Below, one piece after another: positions 1-6,879 of a stretch of DNA of 10,749 bases. Source of the DNA: Bacillota bacterium (GTDB taxonomy: Bacteria; Bacillota; Clostridia; Peptostreptococcales; Anaerovoracaceae); the NCBI GenBank assembly GCA_022793975.1, contig JAAWDW010000074.1, positions 1 to 10,749 on the forward strand. The letters run 5' to 3'. The notes beneath the pieces were generated by a model. It was not told the origin of the DNA. It saw only the letters and a program-made list of their open reading frames with translations, and did not search any database. Numbering within the stretch: position 1 is the first letter of the stretch; each line of letters begins with the position of its first letter. The position numbers and the translations under genes were made by a program.

Positions 1-13
1 AGTAGATAAAGGG

Positions 14-42
14 GGGTTGCTTCAGGTAGGCAGCTCTTTTTT
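14..42 (+). terminator. possible intrinsic terminator of the upstream gene
   Basis: GGGTTGC (14-20) can pair with GCAGCTC (30-36), using two G-U pairs, around a nine-base loop, and is followed by six T (37-42). A stop codon TAA at 7-9, in the frame reading Ser-Arg-stop, may be the end of the preceding gene. By synteny that gene could be jag, but nine bases cannot show this. The wobble pairs make the hairpin only moderately convincing. Confidence 0.4.
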
Positions 43-60
43 GTATATAGCTTAAAAATT

Positions 61-66
61 GGGAGG
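61..66 (+). promoter_or_regulatory. ribosome binding site deciding the mnmE start
   Basis: GGGAGG lies 8 bases before ATG at 75. The reading frame is open further upstream to a GTG at 66, but that GTG overlaps this Shine-Dalgarno sequence and would add Met-Pro-Gly before the usual MnmE N-terminus. ATG 75 is therefore the start. Confidence 0.8.
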
Positions 67-74
67 TGCCCGGA

Positions 75-1736
75 ATGAGACAAGAAGCAATAGCGGCAAT
101 TGCTACCCCTGTGGCGGAAGGCGGTATAGGAGTAATAAGAATAAGCGGAGATAATGCAATTGAAATTCTCAAAGAGGTATTTTTTCCGGTACGCAAACAT
201 ATAGAAAATCCAAAGTTTTCGGATATGGCGAGAATGAATGTATCAAAAGACCGGGAAATTATGAATATAGCAGCAGAAAAAAGAAATAATTTAGAAAAGG
301 ATAATACGGTTTACGATGAATCCGATATATCTTTTGCACTGGAACTTGAAATGAGTCCTGATTTTCAAAAAGGAATGCTTATAGGAGAATCAAGTCCGAT
401 TAAACCTGGAAAAGCAGAAGATTTAAAAGAAATAGATGATAAGAGGCTACATTTACCGACTTCGATTTCTGAAAAAATAGGTCTGCCCATTGAAAACCGT
501 CGTATGTCATATGGTTTTGTAAAAGATCCGGAAGACGGACAAGTTATAGATGAAGTGCTTGCGGTCGCTATGGAAGCCCCTTATACATATACGAGAGAAA
601 ATGTGGCAGAAATATACTGCCATGGAAGTGTTGTTGCACTCAGAAAAACACTGAAAGCTATACTTAAATGCGGGGCCAGGATTGCAGAACCTGGAGAGTT
701 TACAAAGCGTGCGTTTCTGAATGGAAGGCTTGATCTGTCACAAGCGGAGGCTCTTATAGATGTTATAAAAGCGAAGACAGATACCGGCTTTAAAGCAGCA
801 ATGTCTCAAATGCAGGGCAAACTTTCACAAAAAATAAAAGAGATAAGAAATGAGCTTATGAATATACTTGTGGATATATCTGTAAACATTGATTATCCTG
901 AAGAAGACATAGAACATCTTAATGAAAGGATTATTTCCGAACAGCTTAATGGAACAAACACCAGGATAGAGAAACTTATACAAACGGTATCAACCGGTAA
1001 AATAATTAAAGACGGTCTTAAAATTGCTATAATAGGAAAACCAAACGTAGGCAAGTCTTCTCTTATGAATATACTTTTGAGGGAAGAGAGGGCAATAGTA
1101 ACAGCGATACCGGGCACGACGAGAGATACAATAGAAGAAACAGCGAGTATAAAAGGTATAAAAGTAATACTTACAGATACGGCCGGAATAAGAGAAACAG
1201 AGGACGAAATAGAAAAGCTTGGCATTGAAAGAAGCAAGGTAACCGCAAATAATGCGGATGTTGTAATGTTTGTAATTGATGGCAGCGAAGCGCTTTCTCC
1301 GGAAGATTTTGAAATTGCGGAGGCGATTAAAGAAAATGAAGTTATCGCCATTATAAATAAGAGAGATAAAAAAGCCGCGGTAAAGACGGAAGAAATTAAA
1401 AAACTTCTTCCCGCTGCGTATATTGTTGAAGCTTCGATGCAGCTTGAGGAAGGTATAGACAATATAGAGAATTTACTTGAAAAGTTTGTATACAGCGGCG
1501 AAAGAGATATAACAAAAGATGATGTTATGATTACAAATACAAGGCATGAAGGTATTTTGAAACGCGCGTACGACCTTATTTCAAATGCTGTCAGTCTTAT
1601 AAAAAACAGAGAAGTTCTTGATATAGTTGAAATTGATGTCAAAGAGGCATATGAACTTCTTGGAGAAATAACAGGCGAAACGGTAACGGATGATATTATA
1701 AATGAGATATTTTCGCGATTTTGTCTCGGAAAATAA
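75..1736 (+). CDS. mnmE: tRNA uridine-5-carboxymethylaminomethyl modification GTPase MnmE (with N-domain insertion)
   Basis: MnmE is a GTPase that works with MnmG to install the cmnm5/nm5 group on wobble U34 of certain tRNAs, using methylene-tetrahydrofolate. The protein is 553 residues. It opens with the conserved N-terminal fold (AIATPVAEGGIGVIRISG, residues 8-25) and continues with the typical TYTRENVAEIYCHGS region (171-185). The G domain shows P-loop GKPNVGKSS (321-329), switch motif PGTTRDT (346-352), DTAG (368-371) and NKRD (428-431). The C-terminal CLGK (550-553) carries the conserved cysteine. The G5 motif reads ASM rather than the usual SA. Most MnmE proteins are about 450-465 residues. 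The excess is one charged, cysteine-free insertion at about residues 42-138, between the first strands of the folate-binding domain and the NRRMSYGFV strand. The frame is intact through it. mnmG follows after 54 bases. Identity is certain; the role of the insertion is unknown. Confidence 0.97.
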   Translation: MRQEAIAAIATPVAEGGIGVIRISGDNAIEILKEVFFPVRKHIENPKFSDMARMNVSKDREIMNIAAEKRNNLEKDNTVYDESDISFALELEMSPDFQKGMLIGESSPIKPGKAEDLKEIDDKRLHLPTSISEKIGLPIENRRMSYGFVKDPEDGQVIDEVLAVAMEAPYTYTRENVAEIYCHGSVVALRKTLKAILKCGARIAEPGEFTKRAFLNGRLDLSQAEALIDVIKAKTDTGFKAAMSQMQGKLSQKIKEIRNELMNILVDISVNIDYPEEDIEHLNERIISEQLNGTNTRIEKLIQTVSTGKIIKDGLKIAIIGKPNVGKSSLMNILLREERAIVTAIPGTTRDTIEETASIKGIKVILTDTAGIRETEDEIEKLGIERSKVTANNADVVMFVIDGSEALSPEDFEIAEAIKENEVIAIINKRDKKAAVKTEEIKKLLPAAYIVEASMQLEEGIDNIENLLEKFVYSGERDITKDDVMITNTRHEGILKRAYDLISNAVSLIKNREVLDIVEIDVKEAYELLGEITGETVTDDIINEIFSRFCLGK

Positions 1737-1790
1737 ATAAGCGGCATTTAACAACATTTTAAGATTAAGAGGGAAAAGGACTTAAATATT

Positions 1791-3770
1791 ATGAGTAATT
1801 TTATAATGGATGAATATGATGTTATAGTGGTAGGCGCAGGACATGCCGGATGTGAAGCGGCTCTTGCATCATGCCGTATGGGGCTTAAGACTCTAATGTT
1901 TTCGATAACTCTTGAGGCTGTTGCTATGATGGCCTGCAATCCCTCTATCGGCGGAACGGGCAAAGGACATCTTGTGAGAGAAATAGATGCACTGGGCGGA
2001 GAAATGGGCAGGAATATCGACAAGACATTTATTCAGAGCAGAATGCTCAATACGGCAAAAGGACCGGCGGTGCATTCTTTAAGAGCTCAGGCCGATAAAG
2101 AATTTTACCACCGTGAAATGAAAAAAACGATAGAGGCTGAGCCTATGCTTCATTTAAAACAAGGAGAGGTTGTTGATCTTCTTGTGGATGACGTTTGTGA
2201 AACTGTATCTTTAAGCGGTACATTTGATAAAAATATTTCAGAAAAAACAAACGCGTGCAGTGAAAGACCAAAAAAACGTGTAAGCGGAGTTGTGCTTAAA
2301 ACGGGTGCAGTATATAAGGCAAAAACTGTAATTATTGCCACGGGAACTTTTTTGAGCGGTAAGATTTTCATAGGAGATGCAGCATATGAAAGCGGTCCCA
2401 ACGGACTTGCGCCCGCAAGGGAACTTGCGGATAATTTAAGAAAACATGGAATGAAGCTCAGACGGTTTAAAACGGGAACGCCTGCACGCGCTCTTTCAAA
2501 GAGTCTTGACTATTCCAAAATGACAGAACAAAAGGGAGACACTGTACCTGTTCCTTTTTCTTTTATGAATGATTCTCTTGAAAGAGATCAGATTTCGTGC
2601 TGGCTTTCGTATACCAACGAAGAAACACATACGATAATAAGGAATAATTTTCATCGTTCGGCGTTGTTTGGAGGTAAAATCGAAGGTATTGGACCCAGAT
2701 ATTGTCCATCTATAGAAGATAAGATAAATCGTTTTGCGGACAAAGAAAGGCATCAGCTTTTTATTGAACCTGAAGGACTTGATACGGATGAAATATATAT
2801 TCAGGGAATGAGCACGAGCCTTCCTGAAGATGTACAGCGTGATTTTTACCGTACAATACCGGGACTTGAAAATATAGAAATAGCAAGACCCGCATATGCA
2901 ATAGAATACGACTGCATTGATCCGCTTTATCTAAAAACAAATCTGGAATACAGAGATATAGAAAATCTTTTTTGCGCGGGACAGTTTAACGGAAGTTCGG
3001 GATACGAAGAAGCTGCAGCGCAGGGAATAATGGCGGGTATAAATGCGGCAAGAAGAGTGCAGGGCAAAGAACCGTTTGTACTTGACAGGAGTGAAGCGTA
3101 TATAGGAGTGCTTATAGACGATCTTGTTACAAAAGGAACAAACGAGCCGTATAGGATTATGACGTCGCGCGCGGAATACCGGCTTCTTCTTCGTCAGGAT
3201 AATGCGGATTTGAGACTTACAGAAAAAGGATATGAACTAGGCCTTGCTTCACAGGAAAGATATGATAGATTTCTTGCCAAAAAAGAGAATGTTGCCAGGG
3301 AAAAAGAAAGACTTGAAACGACATTTGTTTCGCCGCAGGAGGCAAATGATTTTCTTGAATCTCTCGGTACATCGCCTATTAAAAATAAAGTGTCTTTAGC
3401 CGAGCTTATGAAAAGACCGGAGATAAATTACGAAAATTTATCTCAGATAGATAAAAAAACGGTGGCGCAAACGCTTTCATCACATGAAAAAACTCAGCTC
3501 GAAGTGCAGATAAAATATCAGGGCTATATAGAAAAGCAGCTTGCGCAGGTAGAAAAATTCAAACGCCTTGAAAATAAAAAGCTGCCCCCAAATATAGATT
3601 ACAGTGATGTTGACGGACTTAGAATCGAAGCAAGACAAAAGCTTTCCTTACAAAGGCCTGTATCAATCGGACAGGCATCTCGTATTTCCGGTGTTTCTCC
3701 CGCAGATATAAATGTGCTGCTTGTGTATCTTGAAAAGCGGAGACGGCTTGACGGAGAGCAGACATATTAA
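1791..3770 (+). CDS. mnmG: tRNA uridine-5-carboxymethylaminomethyl modification enzyme MnmG
   Basis: This is the FAD-dependent partner of MnmE in wobble-uridine modification. The 659-residue protein has the FAD-binding glycine motif GAGHAGCEAA (15-24) and the family signature CNPSIGGTGKGH (49-60). It has the second conserved cysteine in GPRYCPSIED (301-310) and the C-terminal FAD motif FCAGQFNGSSGYEEAAAQG (394-412). The helical C-terminal part that binds MnmE ends in the usual RISGVSPADINVLLVYLEKR segment. The start at 1791 has AAAGGA (1775-1780) ten bases upstream; the next ATG (1806) would be too far away. Usual length is about 620-635. The extra residues are mainly a hydrophilic insertion at about 134-161, just before SGVVLKTGAVYKAK. 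A flavoprotein gene follows 35 bases later, without a visible terminator, so co-transcription is likely. Confidence 0.97.
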   Translation: MSNFIMDEYDVIVVGAGHAGCEAALASCRMGLKTLMFSITLEAVAMMACNPSIGGTGKGHLVREIDALGGEMGRNIDKTFIQSRMLNTAKGPAVHSLRAQADKEFYHREMKKTIEAEPMLHLKQGEVVDLLVDDVCETVSLSGTFDKNISEKTNACSERPKKRVSGVVLKTGAVYKAKTVIIATGTFLSGKIFIGDAAYESGPNGLAPARELADNLRKHGMKLRRFKTGTPARALSKSLDYSKMTEQKGDTVPVPFSFMNDSLERDQISCWLSYTNEETHTIIRNNFHRSALFGGKIEGIGPRYCPSIEDKINRFADKERHQLFIEPEGLDTDEIYIQGMSTSLPEDVQRDFYRTIPGLENIEIARPAYAIEYDCIDPLYLKTNLEYRDIENLFCAGQFNGSSGYEEAAAQGIMAGINAARRVQGKEPFVLDRSEAYIGVLIDDLVTKGTNEPYRIMTSRAEYRLLLRQDNADLRLTEKGYELGLASQERYDRFLAKKENVAREKERLETTFVSPQEANDFLESLGTSPIKNKVSLAELMKRPEINYENLSQIDKKTVAQTLSSHEKTQLEVQIKYQGYIEKQLAQVEKFKRLENKKLPPNIDYSDVDGLRIEARQKLSLQRPVSIGQASRISGVSPADINVLLVYLEKRRRLDGEQTY

Positions 3771-3805
3771 ATGATGATGAATAAGAAAAACAGGGGGAGA
3801 TAAAT

Positions 3806-4315
3806 ATGAAGATTGTAGTTTTAAACGGAAGCCCGCGGCCAAACGGAAATACTGCAAAAATGACAAAAGCATTTTTCGAGGGAGCATCGGAAGCAGGACA
3901 TGAAATTACTGTTGTTCCTGTTGCAAGAATGAAAATTGCAGGATGTCTCGGCTGCGAATACTGTCATACGAAAGGCGAAGGAAAGTGCGTGCAGAAAGAT
4001 GATATGCAGGAACTGTATCCGCTGCTTGAAGAAGCTGAGATGATCGTTTTTGCTTCGCCTATTTACTATCATGGGTTTTCGGCGCAGCTCCAGTGTGCCA
4101 TTCATAGATTTTATGCACCGGGAAGTTTTTCTAAATTGAAAAAAGCAGCTATGTTTTTAACAGCAGGCGAGGATGGTGTGTATGACGGTGCGGTTTTTGA
4201 ATATAACGGATGCTTTATTAAATATTGGGGTCTTGAGGATATGGGAATTTTTAAGATTCTTGAGGACTGCGATAATTTTGATCAGTTTAGAGAGTTTGGG
4301 GAAAGTCTGGAATAA
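3806..4315 (+). CDS. NADPH-dependent FMN reductase / flavodoxin-fold protein with four-cysteine motif
   Basis: This 169-residue protein belongs to the NADPH-dependent FMN reductase family. It starts with the phosphate-binding loop GSPRPNGNT (8-16), which holds the FMN phosphate, and has the ASPIYYHGFSAQLQ segment (82-95) that flanks the flavin ring. Cysteines 47, 50, 53 and 61 form CX2CX2CX7C, followed by KDDM. The same spacing type binds a [4Fe-4S] cluster in archaeal iron-sulfur flavoproteins. However, many clostridial reductases of this family carry a similar motif with unproven metal content. The length is slightly short for the family. The start is supported by GGGGGAG at 3793-3799. The gene sits between mnmG and rsmG, which are usually adjacent, with gaps of 35 and 68 bases. 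Substrate and role are unknown; a link to the flavoenzyme MnmG is only a positional suggestion. Confidence 0.85.
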   Translation: MKIVVLNGSPRPNGNTAKMTKAFFEGASEAGHEITVVPVARMKIAGCLGCEYCHTKGEGKCVQKDDMQELYPLLEEAEMIVFASPIYYHGFSAQLQCAIHRFYAPGSFSKLKKAAMFLTAGEDGVYDGAVFEYNGCFIKYWGLEDMGIFKILEDCDNFDQFREFGESLE

Positions 4316-4323
4316 TTTCATAA

Positions 4324-4342
4324 AACTGTAATTATAACAGTT
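4324..4342. repeat. short inverted repeat between flavoprotein gene and rsmG
   Basis: AACTGT and ACAGTT flank a seven-base AT spacer, just after the flavoprotein stop codon. The six-pair stem is AT-rich and has no T tract, so it is not a convincing terminator. It may be a weak RNA hairpin or chance. Confidence 0.25.
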
Positions 4343-4383
4343 GAAAACATCGGTGTGGAAATTAAAAGTTTGGAGGCAGCATA

Positions 4384-5097
4384 ATGGAAGAACTGAAAAA
4401 AATGCTTGAGGAATTGAATATTGAATATACAGATAAAATGGCAGAGCAGTTTATTGTATATATGAACGGTATTCTTGAATGGAATGAAAAAATAAATCTG
4501 ACGGCTATTACAAACAGAGATGAGTTTATTGCAAAACATTATGCTGATTCACTGCTTCCGATAAGTATGGAGCAAATGAAGAATGCGGATACTGTTATAG
4601 ATGTGGGAACAGGCGGAGGATTTCCGGGTGTGCCGCTTGCTATTGTTTTTCCCGATAAAAAATTTGTCTTGATGGATTCTCTCAATAAAAGACTTAAAGT
4701 TATAGATGATTTATGTGCAAAAGCAGGTATATATAATGTTGAAACTTTGCATGGTAGGGCGGAAGATCTCTCACACATAAAAGAGCATCGTGCGAAATAT
4801 GATGTATGTGTATCGCGTGCGGTTGCTAATATGTCAACGCTTTCCGAGTACTGCCTGCCGTTTGTGAAAAAAGGCGGATATTTTCTCGCCTATAAAGGAC
4901 CAAGTGCCGAAGAAGAAGTCAAAACGGCTGTTAATGCTATAAATATTCTCGGAGGTAAAATCGAAAGTTATATTGAAGCATTCAATTCAAAGATTTTTGA
5001 ATTTAATCATTATATAGTGTGCGTGAAGAAAATAAAAGAGACTCCCGCGAAATATCCGAGAAAAGCGGGAATCCCGTCGAAAGAACCCCTTAAATAG
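4384..5097 (+). CDS. rsmG: 16S rRNA (guanine527-N7)-methyltransferase RsmG
   Basis: RsmG (GidB) transfers a methyl group from S-adenosylmethionine to N7 of G527 in 16S rRNA. The 237-residue product has the family N-terminus ending in WNEKINLTAI (33-42). The SAM-binding motif VIDVGTGGGFPGVPLA is at 71-86, followed by the acidic strand end VLMDSLNKR (95-103). The catalytic-region segment SRAVANMSTLSEYCLPFVKKGG is at 144-165, then the conserved AYKGP, and the C-terminal KYPRKAGIPSKEPL. The length is normal. GGAGG at 4372-4376 is seven bases from the ATG. The stop codon lies in the loop of the hairpin terminator, so the last codons also form its left arm. The gene is in its expected place after mnmG and before noc, apart from the intervening flavoprotein gene. 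Loss of this protein in other bacteria gives low-level streptomycin resistance. Confidence 0.96.
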   Translation: MEELKKMLEELNIEYTDKMAEQFIVYMNGILEWNEKINLTAITNRDEFIAKHYADSLLPISMEQMKNADTVIDVGTGGGFPGVPLAIVFPDKKFVLMDSLNKRLKVIDDLCAKAGIYNVETLHGRAEDLSHIKEHRAKYDVCVSRAVANMSTLSEYCLPFVKKGGYFLAYKGPSAEEEVKTAVNAINILGGKIESYIEAFNSKIFEFNHYIVCVKKIKETPAKYPRKAGIPSKEPLK

Positions 5098-5115
5098 CAA
5101 AATAAGGGTTTTTTT
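5084..5115 (+). terminator. intrinsic terminator overlapping the end of rsmG
   Basis: AACCCCTTA (5084-5092) pairs with TAAGGGTT (5103-5110), with one bulged C, and the run of seven T at 5109-5115 completes the terminator. The rsmG stop TAG (5095-5097) is in the loop. It separates the modification genes from the segregation genes. Confidence 0.75.
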
Positions 5116-5138
5116 GTTGAGAAGAAAACATTTCCTTA

Positions 5139-5159
5139 TATTTCCCGCAATGATACAAT
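5139..5159 (+). promoter_or_regulatory. noc promoter (extended -10) with Noc-box half-site
   Basis: TGATACAAT (5151-5159) is an extended -10 element; no good -35 is visible (TTTCCT at 5131-5136). Transcription would start near 5166, directly at the ribosome binding site. TATTTCCCG (5139-5147), just upstream of the -10, equals the left half of the Bacillus Noc-binding sequence TATTTCCCGGGAAATA; the right half is not conserved. Autoregulation by Noc is a hypothesis. Confidence 0.45.
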
Positions 5160-5168
5160 GTTAATTGA

Positions 5169-5175
5169 GAGGGGG
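5169..5175 (+). promoter_or_regulatory. ribosome binding site deciding the noc start
   Basis: GAGGGGG ends seven bases before ATG 5183. The frame is open back to a TTG at 5165, but that codon overlaps this purine run, so the shorter product is preferred. Confidence 0.7.
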
Positions 5176-5182
5176 TATAGGG

Positions 5183-5989
5183 ATGTACAGAAGAAAAGTT
5201 ATAGAGGTGCCGCTTAATGCAATTTGTGCGAATCCTTCGCAGCCGCGTAAAGTTTTTCAGCAGGAGGAACTTTCGGAACTCGCTGCATCTATTAAAGAGT
5301 ATGGAGTAATACAGCCTGTTATCGTAAAAAAGGACAAGCTGGGGGCATATACTCTTATAGCCGGTGAGCGGAGAACAAAAGCTGCTGCACTGGCAGGGCT
5401 TACAAAAATACCTGCGGTAATAAGAGAGGAAAATGAACGGGATACTGCTATACTTGCGCTTATTGAAAATGTACAGCGCGAAAATCTCAGTTACATAGAA
5501 GAGGCTTACGCTTATAAAAATCTTATGGAAGAACACGGACTTACACAACAGGAAATTGCTAAACAAGTGGGAAAAAAGCAATCAACAATATCTAATAAAA
5601 TAAGAATACTTACACTTCCACCGGATATACAAGAAGTGCTGGCAGAAAGTAAACTTACAGAGAGACACGCAAGAGCGCTTCTCAAAATACCCGACGAAGA
5701 GACAAGAAAAAATGTTCTTAAAAGGGTTGTGGACAGTGAACTTAATGTAAGACAGACGGAAAAGCTTATAGACGAAGTTTTGGAGAAAACAGAAGAAGAA
5801 AAGAGACGAGCAAATAAGGTACGGTACATAAATTATAAAATATATGTAAATTCAATACGCAAAGCTTTTGGGGAAATAAGTATGGCAGAGAAAAATGCAA
5901 AATATTTCCAAGAAGAAAATGATGGCTTTGTTGAAATTAAAATAGTTATTCCAAAGAATAATGTTTCACAGAGAAAATGTTTCACGTGA
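5183..5989 (+). CDS. noc: Noc-like ParB-family nucleoid occlusion protein
   Basis: This 268-residue ParB paralog lies between rsmG and parA, the usual place of noc. It has the ParB N-domain (ANPSQPRK 16-23, IQPVIV 43-48), the CTP-binding motifs GERRTKA (61-67) and ENVQREN (95-101), and a helix-turn-helix at about 120-141. Published work on ParB/Noc specificity uses four positions that differ between parS-binding ParB and Noc. Here they are Gln133, Lys139, Thr144 and Arg161, three of which match Noc, so binding to a Noc box rather than parS is likely. In Bacillus, Noc coats DNA and blocks division over the nucleoid using an N-terminal membrane-binding amphipathic helix. No such helix is visible here: the protein begins directly with MYRRKVIEVPLNAI. 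It has its own promoter, and its last codons and stop are part of a perfect parS site. Confidence 0.85.
   Translation: MYRRKVIEVPLNAICANPSQPRKVFQQEELSELAASIKEYGVIQPVIVKKDKLGAYTLIAGERRTKAAALAGLTKIPAVIREENERDTAILALIENVQRENLSYIEEAYAYKNLMEEHGLTQQEIAKQVGKKQSTISNKIRILTLPPDIQEVLAESKLTERHARALLKIPDEETRKNVLKRVVDSELNVRQTEKLIDEVLEKTEEEKRRANKVRYINYKIYVNSIRKAFGEISMAEKNAKYFQEENDGFVEIKIVIPKNNVSQRKCFT
5962..5969 (+). promoter_or_regulatory. parS half-site in tandem with the full parS
   Basis: TGTTTCAC repeats the left half of parS exactly 16 bases before the full site and on the same strand. It lies within the noc coding sequence (Val-Ser codons). It may add a weak ParB contact or be chance. Confidence 0.3.
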
Positions 5990-6003
5990 AACATTTTCTT
6001 TTT
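5972..6003 (+). terminator. palindrome around parS, possible noc terminator
   Basis: The 16-base parS is the centre of a perfect 28-base palindrome (5972-5999), flanked by AGAAAA on the left and TTTTCT on the right. As RNA it could form a stem of about 12 pairs with the small loop ACGT, ending in TTTTT (5999-6003). It may terminate noc transcription as well as bind ParB. The low GC of the outer stem lowers confidence. Confidence 0.45.
5978..5993. promoter_or_regulatory. parS centromere site (perfect consensus)
   Basis: TGTTTCACGTGAAACA matches the bacterial parS consensus at all 16 positions. ParB loads here, spreads along DNA as a CTP-dependent clamp, and with ParA segregates the origin region. 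The noc stop codon TGA (5987-5989) lies inside the right half. Confidence 0.95.
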
Positions 6004-6015
6004 GTAAAAATAGAG

Positions 6016-6044
6016 TGGAAAAAATTTTATACCTATTGTATAAT
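6016..6044 (+). promoter_or_regulatory. parAB promoter
   Basis: TGGAAA (6016-6021) and TATAAT (6039-6044) are separated by 17 bases. The -10 is perfect and the -35 matches at four of six positions. The predicted start near 6051 gives a leader of about 55 bases. The promoter lies 23 bases from parS, so ParB spreading could affect it. Confidence 0.6.
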
Positions 6045-6090
6045 GATATAAATCAAAATAATAAACAATTGCTGTAAATACTGCAGATTT

Positions 6091-6098
6091 GAGGAGGG
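6091..6098 (+). promoter_or_regulatory. ribosome binding site deciding the TTG start of parA
   Basis: GAGGAGGG is seven bases before TTG 6106. There is no ATG at the right place, and the family N-terminus (Met-Gly-Lys before the nucleotide-binding loop) fits the TTG. Confidence 0.8.
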
Positions 6099-6105
6099 CC
6101 TAATC

Positions 6106-6879
6106 TTGGGAAAGGCGATAGCTATATTTAATCAAAAGGGAGGCGTAGGAAAGACTACTACCAATATTAATTTGGCAGCTTGTCTTGCGCTTAAAGGTAA
6201 AAAGGTACTGATTGTTGATATTGATCCTCAGGGAAATACAACCACGGGGATGGGTATTACGAAAAAAGGTCTTGATAATACAAGTTATGAACTGCTTGTA
6301 GACTCATCGGTAAATCCGCAGAAAGTTATTATGCATACTAATGTGGAAAACCTCGATATTATTCCGGCAAGCGTAAATCTTGCGGGTGCCGAACTGGAAA
6401 TGGTACAGGTAGAGGGCAGAGAACGTCAGCTTAAGAAAGCTCTTGATAAAGTAAAGTCAAAATATGATTATATTTTTATTGACTGTCCTCCGTCACTTGG
6501 TCTTCTTACAATAAATTCACTGACTGCGGTTGATAGTGTACTTATACCTATACAGTGTGAATTTTATGCACTTGAGGGTGTAAGCCAGCTTATGAGTACA
6601 ATAGAACTTGTAAAAAAGGGATTTAATCCAAATCTGCAGATTCAAGGTGTAATTCTCAGTATGTTTGACGGAAGGACAAACCTTTCAATACAAGTAGTAG
6701 AAGAGGTTAAAAAATATTTTAAAAACAAAGTATATACAACTGTAATTCCGAGAAACGTAAGACTGGCGGAGGCGCCGAGTTACGGAATGCCGATAACGGA
6801 ATATGATCCGGCATCTAAAGGAGCGGAGGCATACAGAGAATTTGCCGAAGAATTTCTTGAACTTGAGGAGGAAAACTGA
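6106..6879 (+). CDS. parA: chromosome-partitioning ATPase ParA (Soj)
   Basis: ParA is a Walker-type ATPase that binds nucleoid DNA as an ATP dimer and is released by ParB, moving parS regions apart; in Firmicutes Soj also controls DnaA. The 257-residue protein has the deviant Walker A KGGVGKTT (11-18) with signature Lys11, and the VDIDPQGN motif (37-44) with Asp38 and Asp40. Walker B is IFIDCPPS (123-130). The C-terminal IPRNVRLAEAPSYG (214-227) includes a basic patch used for DNA binding in the family. Length is normal and there is no N-terminal DNA-binding extension, so this is the chromosomal type, not the long plasmid type. Translation starts at TTG. Its stop TGA shares one base with the parB ATG, indicating translational coupling. 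Confidence 0.96.
   Translation: MGKAIAIFNQKGGVGKTTTNINLAACLALKGKKVLIVDIDPQGNTTTGMGITKKGLDNTSYELLVDSSVNPQKVIMHTNVENLDIIPASVNLAGAELEMVQVEGRERQLKKALDKVKSKYDYIFIDCPPSLGLLTINSLTAVDSVLIPIQCEFYALEGVSQLMSTIELVKKGFNPNLQIQGVILSMFDGRTNLSIQVVEEVKKYFKNKVYTTVIPRNVRLAEAPSYGMPITEYDPASKGAEAYREFAEEFLELEEEN

Noticed and set aside
66..74. GTG start for mnmE adding three residues
   Set aside because: It overlaps the ribosome binding site, and the family N-terminus starts at the ATG at 75.
871..889. DnaA-box-like TGTGGATAT, and a similar TGTGGATGA near 2185
   Set aside because: Both are single imperfect matches inside conserved coding sequence, with no clustering and no AT-rich unwinding region, so no origin is called here.
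893..1747. Long open frame of 284 codons on the - strand
   Set aside because: It is the antisense shadow of mnmE, rich in Ser and Ile from complemented codons, with no recognisable domain. The other reverse-strand frames are shadows of the same kind.
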